Below, one piece after another: positions 47,779 through 58,391 of a DNA stretch of 64,000 nt. The position numbers were made by a program, and so were the translations under genes. This stretch comes from 2-12-FULL-35-23 sp965196985. Its GTDB lineage: Bacteria; Pseudomonadota; Gammaproteobacteria; UBA12402. The stretch is from positions 62,001 to 126,000 of the forward strand of contig CBDALO010000043.1 of NCBI GenBank assembly GCA_965196985.1, given 5' to 3'. Position 1 is the stretch's first letter, and every line of letters starts with the position of its first letter. A model generated the notes under the pieces. The model was not told where the DNA came from. It saw only the letters and a list, made by a program, of their open reading frames with translations, and searched no databases.

Positions 47779-48729
47779 CTAGGCATCCGCTGAAAATGGC
47801 TGCTGTGTTTTTAGGATGCCATAAATCATATGCACCATTTTTCTCATAACAGCACAAATGGCTAGCTTCTTTGGCTTGCCTTTTTTGAGCAGCTTTTCAT
47901 AAAATTTCTTCAAAATAGGATTATGCCTTATAGCCACTAATGCCGGCATGTAAAGCGCCTTTCGCAACCAAGCACTACCAACCTTTGAGAGCCGTGATGA
48001 ATTCAATGAAGTGCCTGATTGTGACTGGCTGGGATTTAAACCAATATGAGCAGCCAATTGTTTTGCGCCAGAAAATCTTTCAATATTATTAAAAAAAGCA
48101 GTTAGTGTTTGAGCGGTTTTATCACCAATGCCTGGGATGCTTTTAAGCAGCTCTGTGTTATTCTTCAGATCATCATCACTCGCGATCAGCTTACTAATTT
48201 CTTCCTGCAGTCGTAAAATTTCTTTTTCCATATAATCGATATGATTTTGTATAGAGCTAATAATTGTTTCTTCCGCTAGCTCCAGCCTGTTTTGTTCATT
48301 GCTGACTTGGGAGGTTAATACTTCAGATCTCTGTATCAAAGCTCTTAGAGCCTCTATATTAGCTGGCAAAGGCTGCCATAGCGTTGGAGTAAAATGATTT
48401 GAATAGTCCTTAATACTGACCGCATCGGCCTTGTCGGTCTTGTTTCGTATTAGCTGTCCTTTCATAAAAAACTTTATTCGTGCAGGATTAATTATACTGA
48501 CATCACACTTCTCACTATGTAAATAAAGAGCCAATGCATTACCGTATTTACCTGTTGATTCCATGCAAAAATGAAGTGACTGATCAGATAAAGATTGCGT
48601 CCATTCTAATAACTCAGAAAAGCCCTCAGGATTATTATTAAAATGTTTAACGTGATCTTTTCCGCTAGTGGTGATAGCAGCAACAAAATCAGATTTTGCA
48701 ATATCAATACCAACACAATTTTTTTTCAT
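47779..48729 (-). CDS. IS110-family transposase (copy C)
   Basis: 316 residues, identical to copies A and B. Confidence 0.92.
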   Translation of the reverse strand: MKKNCVGIDIAKSDFVAAITTSGKDHVKHFNNNPEGFSELLEWTQSLSDQSLHFCMESTGKYGNALALYLHSEKCDVSIINPARIKFFMKGQLIRNKTDKADAVSIKDYSNHFTPTLWQPLPANIEALRALIQRSEVLTSQVSNEQNRLELAEETIISSIQNHIDYMEKEILRLQEEISKLIASDDDLKNNTELLKSIPGIGDKTAQTLTAFFNNIERFSGAKQLAAHIGLNPSQSQSGTSLNSSRLSKVGSAWLRKALYMPALVAIRHNPILKKFYEKLLKKGKPKKLAICAVMRKMVHMIYGILKTQQPFSADA

Positions 48730-48977
48730 TTGCTAGAGCCTCTTAAATTTTATTACACTAACAAACTTGGGAAATCATAGTTCGGATCAACCTTGCAAAT
48801 ACAGGCTCACAATGGCCTAAGATACCGTTCGATCTCATGAACTTATGAGGGTGGAAGGGAGCTAAATCTCCTCAACAGGATTAAATCCTAAGGACGAACA
48901 CGGCTTCACCTTCCGCCTACCCAAGCATCCTTGGGATTGTAGCAATATTGTCATATCTCTACAGTTATTTAAGATAC
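48730..48977 (-). ncRNA. Candidate IS110 bridge RNA region (copy C)
   Basis: Same sequence and position as in copy A. Confidence 0.5.
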
Positions 48978-48990
48978 AAGGATGAGTAAG

Positions 48991-49782
48991 ATGTATCTTC
49001 AACATTTTGGCTTGAAATTTGATCCATTGGGTAAATCAAACATTATTGAATTGGCGCAGTCAAAGCGACTAGAACAGCAACTTAATGGTTTGCTAGAAAC
49101 ACGCGGCTTAGCAGTGATTACTGGCGACTCAGGGACAGGAAAGACCACGGCGCTAAGATACTGGAGCAATAAACTCAACCCGCTGACCCATCAAGTCATT
49201 TATCAATCAGACACTCACTTTCGGTCATTTGATGTGTACTCTCAGCTTGCCGAAAATCTAGGTTTAGAAAACTATTACCGATTCTCTAAACTTTGGAGAG
49301 ACTTGAAGCAGAGCTTGATCGCGCTCTACCATGATAAAAACGTTCAGCCTATTTGGATCCTAGACGAGGCGCATCAGCTTAGTAATGATTTCATTCTACG
49401 ATTACCTGACTTCCTTAATTTCAGTTTTGACAGCAAAGACGTCATGACGATTATCTTATGTGGACTCCCATCACTTCTAGCAACATTGCAGAGACCAGCC
49501 TATGAACCTATCAACTCTAGAATTCAGTGCTTTATTAGGTGGCATGCAATTGAAGATAGCAGGGATTTTGAGAGCATTATTCACGCTGCTTTTGAGAAGG
49601 CAGGAATGAGCAGCAGCTTATTCACTGAAACAGGTATTCGTGCAGTACACATGGCCACAAAAGGTAGGCTTCGTTATGTTGATAGGCTCATGCGACATGC
49701 GTTGCTAATCGCCGCTAATATGAATTTAAACCATATACCGGATGATGTCATTAATCAGGCAATTCATGAGCTAAAAGGTTAA
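48991..49782 (+). CDS. ExeA/TniB-like AAA ATPase (copy C)
   Basis: Same as copy B, with canonical GDSGTGKTT. Confidence 0.85.
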   Translation: MYLQHFGLKFDPLGKSNIIELAQSKRLEQQLNGLLETRGLAVITGDSGTGKTTALRYWSNKLNPLTHQVIYQSDTHFRSFDVYSQLAENLGLENYYRFSKLWRDLKQSLIALYHDKNVQPIWILDEAHQLSNDFILRLPDFLNFSFDSKDVMTIILCGLPSLLATLQRPAYEPINSRIQCFIRWHAIEDSRDFESIIHAAFEKAGMSSSLFTETGIRAVHMATKGRLRYVDRLMRHALLIAANMNLNHIPDDVINQAIHELKG

Positions 49783-50209
49783 CTATTTGACACCATCTCA
49801 CGCAAAATAGGTTGAGATGGTTTCTCTAAATTATTGTGGGACGTTACAGCATAGAATAGTTTTTTGTAATTCTGTCATATATATAATCGAAGACATTAAC
49901 TGCTAGCTTTTTACATGTCTCAGTAATTGTAACCATTGTATCCTTAGCTTTCGTTCCTTCTTCACTCATAGTATGAAGGTGTACATCGCGCATTCTAGCC
50001 TGCTTCCGAGCCATCAACTCTGCTGGATTGTTATGTAGAGGAAGCTCTGGCTTTTCCAGCACTAACAATAGCTGCCTTTTCTTTTTTAAGGTGAGCTCAA
50101 TTTGTTTATCTAGTTTCTCGTAGCCAGTGATTGTTGAGAATAACTCAGTAAACTCATTGGATAGCTTATCTATCTCATCTTGCCCTGGGTTCTTTTTATA
50201 TTCAATGAG

Positions 50210-51596
50210 GGGTGCTGCCTTTATATAATGTAGAATATATAGCATAATATACACTTTAACATGATGAAGGATGGTGTTTGGATGTCAGCTAGAATTATCT
50301 CTGATGAAAATAATGAATTAACTATTGAACTCAAGCTTCCACTAAAAGGATCTATGCTTGAATGTGAGGACGCAATTCTTGATGGGCTTAATGAGGTTGG
50401 AACATTAGCCACTGAAAAAGCATTAAGTAAGTTTGATGCAGATGGCTCTCCTATCCATGTTGGAAAAATAAAGCTAACAGCACGAAGTAGAGATGAAGCA
50501 AATTACCAAACGCCTTATGGAGTTGCTCGAGTTAAGCGTTATGTTTATCAAACCTCTAAAGGCGGGAAGATCTTTTGTCCTTTAGAAGATAAGGCTAGAA
50601 TTATCCAAGGATCAACACCGCGATTTGCAAAAATAATCTCACATAAATACTCAAACTTACCTGCTCCTAGTGTTATTGATGATCTCAAGGTCAATCATAA
50701 CCGTAAAATCTCACATTCATACTTGCAACGGGCAACTGATTTTGTTGGCGGTATTGCACAAGCCAAAGAGGCTGAGTGGGAATATGAAGAGCCAAAGCTT
50801 GATGCAGGCGTTGAGATGCTAAGCATTAGCTTAGATGGTGCATATGTCCTCACCGTTGATGATGGTTATAGAGAGAGCATGGTTGGAACTATTTCCATGT
50901 ATGATAAGCATGGTGCACGCCTGCACACAACCTACGTTGCAGCATCACCAGAATATGGAAAAGATGAATTCTTTAATAGGCTTGAAAAGGAAATAAAGCT
51001 GAAAAAGAAATATTACCCTGATGCTAAAACAATTGGCGTTGCTGATGGAGCAAAAAATAATTGGCCATTTCTAAAAAAACATACTGATACGCAAATTTTA
51101 GATTTTTGGCATGCAACTGAATATCTCGGTGAAGCATCAAAGGCAATATTTACCAAAAAATCTGAAAGAGATGAGCGTGATGTTTGGCTCCAAGAGCGAT
51201 GTCATGACTTAAAGCACAAGAAAGGTGCGGCAGGTAGAATACTTGCTGAGCTTAAAGAGCATGTAAATAAAAAACTGAATAAATCGCTTAGAGAAAAGCT
51301 AGAAGGAACAATTACGTATTTTGAAAATAATATTAAAGAAAAGCGAATGTCGTATCATAATTTGATTAAGCAGAATGCACCAATTGGCTCTGGCGTCACT
51401 GAAGCAGCATGTAAAACAATTGTTAAACAAAGATTAGGCGGATCAGGAATGCGCTGGAAAGACAAGGGAATGAAAATTGTTTTATGCTTGAGAACACTAG
51501 TAAAGACTAAAGGAAGATGGGATCAGTTTTGGGAGAAGGTTAATGATTTTGGCGTGCCAGCAGTAATATAGCCTACATTATATAGAGGCAGCACCC
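50210..51596 (+). mobile_element. ISKra4-family insertion sequence
   Basis: 1387 bp, inverted ends GGGTGCTGCCT(T/C)TATATAATGTAG, target duplication TCAATGAG. Confidence 0.88.
50261..51571 (+). CDS. ISKra4-family transposase
   Basis: About 436 residues (several near Met codons: MMKDGVWM). Core motifs are LSISLDGAYVLT, IGVADGAKNNWPFL, LDFWHATEYLGEA and NAPIGSGVTEAACKTIVKQR followed by GGSGMRW, typical of ISKra4. The gene appears intact. A TATACT-like box lies just before the start. Confidence 0.88.
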   Translation: MMKDGVWMSARIISDENNELTIELKLPLKGSMLECEDAILDGLNEVGTLATEKALSKFDADGSPIHVGKIKLTARSRDEANYQTPYGVARVKRYVYQTSKGGKIFCPLEDKARIIQGSTPRFAKIISHKYSNLPAPSVIDDLKVNHNRKISHSYLQRATDFVGGIAQAKEAEWEYEEPKLDAGVEMLSISLDGAYVLTVDDGYRESMVGTISMYDKHGARLHTTYVAASPEYGKDEFFNRLEKEIKLKKKYYPDAKTIGVADGAKNNWPFLKKHTDTQILDFWHATEYLGEASKAIFTKKSERDERDVWLQERCHDLKHKKGAAGRILAELKEHVNKKLNKSLREKLEGTITYFENNIKEKRMSYHNLIKQNAPIGSGVTEAACKTIVKQRLGGSGMRWKDKGMKIVLCLRTLVKTKGRWDQFWEKVNDFGVPAVI

Positions 51597-53068
51597 TCAA
51601 TGAGCTTATGATAATAATCCCAAAACCTATCCAAGAAGCTGTCAACAGAGTCTTGGTGCTTCTTAAAAATTGGCGTCAGCTTTTTATAATGCCTACCCTC
51701 ATGAACCCAGCACAAGGCGAGTGATTCAGTAATGAGCTTAAACTGTGGCGCATCATCGGTAATGAGTGTTTCTATCGCATAAGGACTCTTTCTATATGTT
51801 GAGATAGCTGCCGCATCAGTAATCAGCTTTCTATATTTTGGAAATTTTTTATCACCTAATACCTTATCAAGAATAACTTCCAGCTCCTTACTGTTTAAGA
51901 TAGTCGATGAGTGAAATACCTTTAAGCTTTCGATTACCTTGTGGGGTAAGTTCATAGTAGCCAGTAAATTAAAAGCGGCCTCATTTAATGTGAACCCAAA
52001 GTGGTCTTTGCTTAACATTTCAATGACGCTTAATCGACTTTTACTGGTCAGCGTAAAGTAAGCTGAATAATACTCATTACCCAATACATTAACATAACGG
52101 TTTTTCCCATCCTCTCTAGCGTTGGTGTCATCTAGGTGCTGGTAGTTCGTGGATTGTAAACCTGCCTTCACAACTTCTACCTTCTCGGGCTCAAGTATCG
52201 TAGGTGTTTTAATTGTGAAGCTATGGATGGTTGATTTACTAATATCTATGTTGGCGGTTTTATAAAATGTCTCAAGGCTTTCTAGCGTCATACCACCTTG
52301 AGTATTTAGGAAGCTTGTCCAGCTTTTAATAGTAGGGCCGAACTGGCCCTCATAACCAGTTGGCAGAGGTGCTGTATAGTGTTTGTTTTCAGAAGGGGAG
52401 TAATATTGTTGGCGCAAAAAAAGAGTGTTATTAGCAGCAATTTTTATATCCTGGATAAGCGTTTTCTTAGAGCCATTTGGCACAGCATCGCTGGGCAACG
52501 AATCTGGATTAATTGTTAGTGTCACTGTATTAGAGACTTCGAGATTTTTTTTACTAGATTTTGGCTTTCTAGTTTTATTGGTTTTATTTCCTTTTCTATC
52601 CTTCTCGGAGGAATGATCCTTGTCCTTGTTAGCGCGCGTTTGCTTTCTAACATTAGGCTTTCCTTGCTCACCTTTATATTTATTTAATGCGTTATTTAAC
52701 GATTGCACCTTGTCTTCTAGCTTTATGATTTTCTCAGCCTGACTTTCACATACATTGCTAAAATCTGTTTCTAGTGCTGTTGGTGTAACAGTATTATTAA
52801 ATCTCTCAATGAGATCGGCTAAAACTGATTTGTCAGGTTGTTTTTTCATAGGAAGAGTATACCACGGGTTTGAAAAGGTAAATTTTCCCCACACAGATGG
52901 CCGTACTGCTGAAATTATTTTTAAGCCATGAACCTGATCGACGAAAAAATAATCCGAGCATACAGCGTTGTTATAGAGCGCACATCATGCTTTTATGACA
53001 CACGATGATTCCAATATAAAATTTCCAAATTTGCACGAAAAAGCTGTCAAGAACTTTTTGAATTATTT

Positions 53069-54700
53069 TCAAATCATGCTGATATTGAACGGATACATAG
53101 AATAGTTTTTTGTAATTCTGTCATATATATAATCGAAGACATTAACTGCTAGCTTTTTACATGTCTCAGTAATTGTAACCATTGTATCCTTAGCTTTCGT
53201 TCCTTCTTCACTCATAGTATGAAGGTGTACATCGCGCATTCTAGCCTGCTTCCGAGCCATCGACTCTGCTGGATTGTTATGTAGAGGAAGCTCTGGCTTT
53301 TCCAGCACTAACAATAGCTGCCTTTTCTTTTTTAAGGTGAGCTCAATTTGTTTATCTAGTTTCTCGTAGCCAGTGATTGTTGAGAATAACTCAGTAAACT
53401 CATTGGATAGCTTATCTATCTCATCTTGCCCTGGGTTCTTTTTATATTCAATGAGCTTATGATAATAATCCCAAAACCTATCCAAGAAGCTGTCAACAGA
53501 GTCTTGGTGCTTCTTAAAAATTGGCGTCAGCTTTTTATAATGCCTACCCTCATGAACCCAGCACAAGGCGAGTGATTCAGTAATGAGCTTAAACTGTGGC
53601 GCATCATCGGTAATGAGTGTTTCTATCGCATAAGGACTCTTTCTATATGTTGAGATAGCTGCCGCATCAGTAATCAGCTTTCTATATTTTGGAAATTTTT
53701 TATCACCTAATACCTTATCAAGAATAACTTCCAGCTCCTTACTGTTTAAGATAGTCGATGAGTGAAATACCTTTAAGCTTTCGATTACCTTGTGGGGTAA
53801 GTTCATAGTAGCCAGTAAATTAAAAGCGGCCTCATTTAATGTGAACCCAAAGTGGTCTTTGCTTAACATTTCAATGACGCTTAATCGACTTTTACTGGTC
53901 AGCGTAAAGTAAGCTGAATAATACTCATTACCCAATACATTAACATAACGGTTTTTCCCATCCTCTCTAGCGTTGGTGTCATCTAGGTGCTGGTAGTTCG
54001 TGGATTGTAAACCTGCCTTCACAACTTCTACCTTCTCGGGCTCAAGTATCGTAGGTGTTTTAATTGTGAAGCTATGGATGGTTGATTTACTAATATCTAT
54101 GTTGGCGGTTTTATAAAATGTCTCAAGGCTTTCTAGCGTCATACCACCTTGAGTATTTAGGAAGCTTGTCCAGCTTTTAATAGTAGGGCCGAACTGGCCC
54201 TCATAACCAGTTGGCAGAGGTGCTGTATAGTGTTTGTTTTCAGAAGGGGAGTAATATTGTTGGCGCAAAAAAAGAGTGTTATTAGCAGCAATTTTTATAT
54301 CCTGGATAAGTGTTTTCTTAGAGCCATTTGGCACAGCATCGCTGGGCAACGAATCTGGATTAATTGTTAGTGTCACTGTATTAGAGACTTCGAGATTTTT
54401 TTTACTAGATTTTGGCTTTCTAGTTTTATTGGTTTTATTTCCTTTTCTATCCTTCTCGGAGGAATGATCCTTGTCCTTGTTAGCGCGCGTTTGCTTTCTA
54501 ACATTAGGCTTTCCTTGCTCACCTTTATATTTATTTAATGCGTTATTTAACGATTGCACCTTGTCTTCTAGCTTTATGATTTTCTCAGCCTGACTTTCAC
54601 ATACATTGCTAAAATCTGTTTCTAGTGCTGTTGGTGTAACAGTATTATTAAATCTCTCAATGAGATCGGCTAAAACTGATTTGTCAGGTTGTTTTTTCAT
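53069..54700 (-). pseudogene. IS66-like transposase (element 5), C-terminus replaced
   Basis: Same truncated form as at 12672-14303: after ITKNYSM the frame reads YPFNISMI from the inserted element's end. Core motifs are intact. Confidence 0.8.
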
Positions 54701-54947
54701 AGGAAGAGTATACCACGGGTTTGAAAAGGTAAATTTTCCCCACACAGATGGCCGTACTGCTGAAATTATTTTTAAGCCATGAACCTGATCGATGAAAAAA
54801 TAATCCGAGCATACAGCGTTGTTATAGAGCGCACATCATGCTTTTATGACACACGATGATTCCAATATAAAATTTCCAAATTTGCACGAAAAAGCTGTCA
54901 AGAACTTTTTGAATTATTTTCAAATCATGCTGATATTGAACGGATAC
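53097..54947 (-). mobile_element. IS66-like element 5 (outer of the nested pair)
   Basis: Right end ACGGATAC at 54947, cutting an Rpn-type gene. The 3' tail is displaced to 42268-42372. The flanks on the two ends (CTTTTTTT and AGCAAGGT) do not form a duplication, so further recombination took place. Confidence 0.8.
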
Positions 54948-55363
54948 CTTTTTTTGCCATTATAAAAGGTGATGGTGAGTATTAAGGGGAGCTTAAGAGT
55001 TTCGTTTTGATCACGCTTCGGGGTTTGCTTTAAGAACCGATCCCAGATTTTACAGAGATAGTATTTTAATCGAAAAGCCATGAAGGCATCAGGTGTGGAT
55101 TGCTGCTCTGACAAAACGTAGAGATAAACTTGCTCTTTGCCATACTGCTTTTTAAGCTTCACGCGATAGAGTACATCCGTAAAAGCGGTTTTAAAATCCT
55201 GATCGATGAAGCTTTCGCTTTCTAACTGCAACGTCTCCCAGTCAATCATCTTTTGGATCTTTTTCGGCAAGTGCGCCTTAAAAAAATCCTTGGCAATCTC
55301 AATGTCCTGAAGCGAGCTTTTGAACAAGAGATCGTGATGCTTAATACCTTGCTTGTTACTCAT
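54948..55363 (-). pseudogene. Rpn/YhgA-type PD-(D/E)XK nuclease fragment
   Basis: MSNKQGIKHHDLLFKSSLQD, FKAHLPKKIQKMIDWETLQL, and DVLYRVKLKKQYGKEQVYLY with LLSEQQS-like VLSEQQSTPDAFMAFRL match the N-terminal transposase_31 domain of the recombination-promoting nuclease (Rpn) family. The Asp in FTDVLY and the EQQ motif are the expected catalytic residues. It is cut after ITFYNGKK by IS66 element 5; Rpn proteins are usually about 300 residues. The start overlaps the stop of the next gene (55360), suggesting an operon. Confidence 0.8.
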
Positions 55364-55629
55364 GCCGACCCCCTACGTAACAATGCGACTAACTTGGGTT
55401 TCCAGGTAAAGTAACTGACAAAGACGAAATAACCGATGACGTAAACGTAACGTTGATTGCCATGTAAGGGCGTACCCATTACGTAGTTATTCAGTAAGAC
55501 CCAAACTGTCACCGCCAGTAATCCACTGAGCGCAGCAACCCTACCGCGTTTTTTCAGCAAGTCTAGGTAGCCTAGTTGGGTTTCCTGATCAGTGATCATG
55601 GCCAAGTCTCTTATATTGCTCTCACTCAT
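55360..55629 (-). CDS. Small inner-membrane protein, unknown function
   Basis: 89 residues with two hydrophobic segments (VAALSGLLAVTVWVLLNNYV and YVYVIGYFVFVSYFTW) and a Lys/Arg-rich C-terminus. The stop overlaps the Rpn start by four bases (ATGA type). I do not recognise the family; small membrane proteins of this kind are common in integrative elements. Confidence 0.6.
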   Translation of the reverse strand: MSESNIRDLAMITDQETQLGYLDLLKKRGRVAALSGLLAVTVWVLLNNYVMGTPLHGNQRYVYVIGYFVFVSYFTWKPKLVALLRRGSA

Positions 55630-55695
55630 TGCATAAGGCAGTGTAAAAGGTTTTTCCTTGCAAGCCTAGCATTATTACTCGTTGGTCAATCTCAC

Positions 55696-56574
55696 TTATC
55701 CGATGTACGTTGCTGTGATCGTTACACGATCATGGCCGAGCTCTCTGGAGATCAGTAGCCGCGCTCTTCGATCAATGAGTCGTTCTTCCTTAGTAAACGC
55801 TTTTCTGGGTTTGCCACCATTCAGTGGCGACTCCCAGCCAGTCAAGGTTTTATAGCGTTGCTGCGCATAAGCGTGACGCAAGCCATGCAGCTTGCGTAAC
55901 CCGGCTTGGTTGGTGGTCTTGTCATAAAATTCTCGCTGGGCAATGTAGCTTTTTGAATTGGGAATCATTGAGTCCTTTTGACCAACAAGATGTTTCGCCG
56001 CTTCTAATGCTTGGCGTTGTGCCTCAGTGCGAATCGGGATGGAGCGGGGCACATTTCCTTTTGTCCAGCTTCCTTTGAGTGCTAAGCGATCACCGTGATC
56101 GGCTACGTGTGGCTGGATCTTTAAACACTCTTCACGCCGCAAGCCAAATGCTTGCTGCAAGGACAGTGAGACTTTTAATTGCTCGTTATGGATCGGATCA
56201 AAATTGACGTCATGAATTGCTTTATTGTGATTCGGAACCGTCACCCGTTTGGCAATGCCGTACTCTTGGTTGCTTTTCACCACGCTAGCCCGACCAAACT
56301 CACGACAGATAAAACGCAGATCGGCTAATCGATTTTTAATTGTGCCCGCTGACAAGCCTTTGGCCTGCCAATGATCGACTAAGGCTTGAATGTGCTTTTG
56401 CTTTAAACCTCGAATGTGTCGCACGATGTAACCCAGCTCGTGCAGATCACTGGCCGTGGTGACTAAACGTCGGGTCATGCTGTATCGGGTTTCATAAGAA
56501 AACCGCCTCTCATGGTATTTGATAAATTGAAAGATCGAGTGGTTAATGGATTTGGTGGCTGTCTTGCTAAACAT
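55696..56574 (-). CDS. Tyrosine recombinase (integrase) with intact catalytic residues
   Basis: 292 residues. An N-terminal SAM-like core-binding domain (about 20-115) precedes a catalytic domain with AFGLRREECLKIQP (Arg I), HGLRHAYAQQRY (His/Arg II, His at 230) and SRELGHDRVTITATYIG (His III and Tyr 290). This family (phage-integrase N-terminal plus Integrase_1 type) is found in genomic islands and integrative elements. Its start overlaps the end of the second recombinase gene by 8 bases, so both are cotranscribed and may act as a pair. Confidence 0.88.
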   Translation of the reverse strand: MFSKTATKSINHSIFQFIKYHERRFSYETRYSMTRRLVTTASDLHELGYIVRHIRGLKQKHIQALVDHWQAKGLSAGTIKNRLADLRFICREFGRASVVKSNQEYGIAKRVTVPNHNKAIHDVNFDPIHNEQLKVSLSLQQAFGLRREECLKIQPHVADHGDRLALKGSWTKGNVPRSIPIRTEAQRQALEAAKHLVGQKDSMIPNSKSYIAQREFYDKTTNQAGLRKLHGLRHAYAQQRYKTLTGWESPLNGGKPRKAFTKEERLIDRRARLLISRELGHDRVTITATYIG

Positions 56575-57403
56575 AATAATCCCTTAGGTGATACAGTGAG
56601 GTAAGTCCTAGCTCAGTTTTGAGTCGTTCACGTGCTTGCGCTTCGGTTCCCTCAGCTAATAAATTGTAAAAACGCTGTTGCGCATAATAGCGCCGAAAGT
56701 TTTGCTTTGGATTGATATTGACACTGGCTAAATCAATGTCCATTAATTGCGACAAGGCGACCTCGGAATACCGATCCGCTAAAACCCCTTGCTGCTCGAC
56801 TAAGTCACGGCGAGCTTTGATGGCTTGCAGCTGTTCTGGTGAGACAATTGGAATCAAGCGGTCGGTTTTGTTGTACGCCAAACTTCGATCTATCAGTAAT
56901 GTCCGCGTTGTACCAGCTTCTTGATAGGCCATGCACAGATCTAACCGGATGGACTCGGTTTTCATTAAGCCAAAGTAATACTGAAATTCCAGCAGGGTGC
57001 GTGTGAAGGGATGATGCACCCGAGGGAGCACCTCGCCGGGTGGCGCGATGAGTTGATCGACACCAGTGGGCTTGAGCACAATCCCCAGCTCACGATTACT
57101 CGGAACCTGAACGCCCCAATCGGTTAAGCGATAAAAAAAGCGCAGCACCGAGACTTGCTTGGCACGACTTTCAGGGGCTAAGCCTTTTTTCTCCCACAAC
57201 CGAATCAGCGCTTGAAAATGCTCCGATGTGACAGCGCGTAAAGTGGTTGGGGCCATTTTAAGTCGCACCCATTGATTAATCATTTTATGCAACGTTTTCT
57301 GGCGCCAGTGTCGAGTGGTTGGACTGCCCCGATGACTGGTTGCCAAGACACGATTGCACTCGTTAAGTAATTGCAGTTTTCTACCCATAATAACATTGAA
57401 CAA
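56567..57403 (-). CDS. Tyrosine-recombinase paralogue with degenerate active site
   Basis: 278 residues, same domain plan as its neighbour: KTLHKMINQWVRLKMAPTTL (core-binding domain), FGLMKTESIRLDL where Arg I is replaced by Met, NFRRYYAQQRFYNLL keeping Arg II but lacking the His, and a C-terminal TSLYHLRDYYV with Tyr. It is probably a structural or regulatory partner of the active recombinase (inference). Upstream lies the 1.5-kb non-coding region. Confidence 0.75.
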   Translation of the reverse strand: MFNVIMGRKLQLLNECNRVLATSHRGSPTTRHWRQKTLHKMINQWVRLKMAPTTLRAVTSEHFQALIRLWEKKGLAPESRAKQVSVLRFFYRLTDWGVQVPSNRELGIVLKPTGVDQLIAPPGEVLPRVHHPFTRTLLEFQYYFGLMKTESIRLDLCMAYQEAGTTRTLLIDRSLAYNKTDRLIPIVSPEQLQAIKARRDLVEQQGVLADRYSEVALSQLMDIDLASVNINPKQNFRRYYAQQRFYNLLAEGTEAQARERLKTELGLTSLYHLRDYYV

Positions 57404-57480
57404 CGAAAAGGTGACGAGATGGCCTGAGTGTTGCTCCTGTCCTAAATCAGTTTAGTGTAATTGCGGCAAACTTCGGATTT

Positions 57481-57708
57481 ATGGAAGGTCACGAAGCTAT
57501 AGCGAACTATCAAAGACCGCATACAAATGGGGAGCAATCCCCTCAAGGTATTTTATCTCTATCCGCCTACGGTGAATTTGTCATCTTTTTCGTCTGTTTC
57601 TATCCTTTTTATCGATTGATGTTAAAACGCCCTTGGTACTTTGCCAAAAGCTCCAAGGGAGCTAACTTGCCGGATCCCGTCAAGAAACGGCGATCAAGGG
57701 CAATCTAA
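57481..57708 (+). CDS. Possible small membrane peptide (weak)
   Basis: 75 codons with one hydrophobic segment (FVIFFVCFYPFYRLM) and a basic C-terminus. It has no clear ribosome site and no family that I recognise; it may be a chance frame. Confidence 0.25.
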   Translation: MEGHEAIANYQRPHTNGEQSPQGILSLSAYGEFVIFFVCFYPFYRLMLKRPWYFAKSSKGANLPDPVKKRRSRAI

Positions 57709-58225
57709 AAAAATTGCTCATGCTGTACCAACCCCACTAAGCGATAGTTACAAGTGCTCTCTTAGGACTAAACCCTAAGTCTGCTCTTAGTGGCATTGTG
57801 ACAATGCACAGCATTGCACGAGCAGTGCATCAAGGCACTGGGTGTAAAGGACATTGATCCAATCTCAATGTGTTGAGTTCACTCAACGGGCTCTGCGACA
57901 AAACCTGTCATAACGAACCAGTTCAGTGTAAAACGGTTAGCGAGTTCTCCAATGGCGGGCATAGCTGGCCTCGAGATCTTTTTTTCGGACGACACGATTC
58001 TAAGTCATCTCAGTCGACTATCCGTTTTAAAGGCCCATCTCACTAAAGTGAGGCTCACGACACAAATGGGCGGCCTGTGACCGAAGTAGTAGACACTGTT
58101 GTGTTTCACCGCCTTATCAGCAAGTTCATCAGTACTACCTTAGCGCAAGTGGCAAAACGACTGCCATTGCACAAGAGAAACTTTACCCTAAAAGGAAAAC
58201 AGCAGCAAGAGAACAAGCAGCACTA

Positions 58226-58253
58226 TTTTCCCGCGCTAACCGGCGCGGGAAAA
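58226..58253. terminator. 11-bp perfect hairpin
   Basis: TTTTCCCGCGC (58226-58236) and GCGCGGGAAAA (58243-58253) with a 6-base loop. Very stable with A/T on both sides, so it could terminate transcription in both directions. Confidence 0.6.
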
Positions 58254-58292
58254 CGCAGCAAGCAGACTCAAAGGACAACATTAACCACAATC

Positions 58293-58317
58293 ACTGGGGC
58301 CTTTTTAGGGCCCCAGT
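58293..58317. terminator. 9-bp perfect hairpin
   Basis: ACTGGGGCC (58293-58301) and GGCCCCAGT (58309-58317), loop TTTTTAG. Confidence 0.55.
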
Positions 58318-58391
58318 TTCATGTGGATAAGTTGACCAATTTTCCCCTAATAAATTAGTTTCCTTTAAAAAAGGAATTAAAACGAAATCAA

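Larger units (their letters stand above)
45618..49848 (+). mobile_element. 4231-bp transposon, copy C
   Basis: Same length, ends and gene order as copy A. The left flank is IS256 5' sequence ending GGATATGC; the right flank is GCATAGAATAG of an IS66-like transposase. Confidence 0.88.
49849..52849 (-). pseudogene. IS66-like transposase (element 4), split gene
   Basis: The N-terminal about 420 residues are at 51597-52849 and run to FWDYYHKLIE. The C-terminal part (YKKNPGQDEIDKLSNEF to ITKNYSM) is at 49849-50209. ISKra4 with an 8-bp duplication TCAATGAG separates them. The final 15 codons were removed by transposon copy C. Confidence 0.85.
49849..53096 (-). mobile_element. IS66-like element 4 (inner), split by ISKra4 and transposon copy C
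   Basis: Right end ACGGATAC at 53096, inserted in element 5 with the duplication ATAGAATAG. The transposase gene is interrupted at 50210-51596 by ISKra4, and its last codons lie beyond transposon C, now displaced to 42168-42267. Confidence 0.8.
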
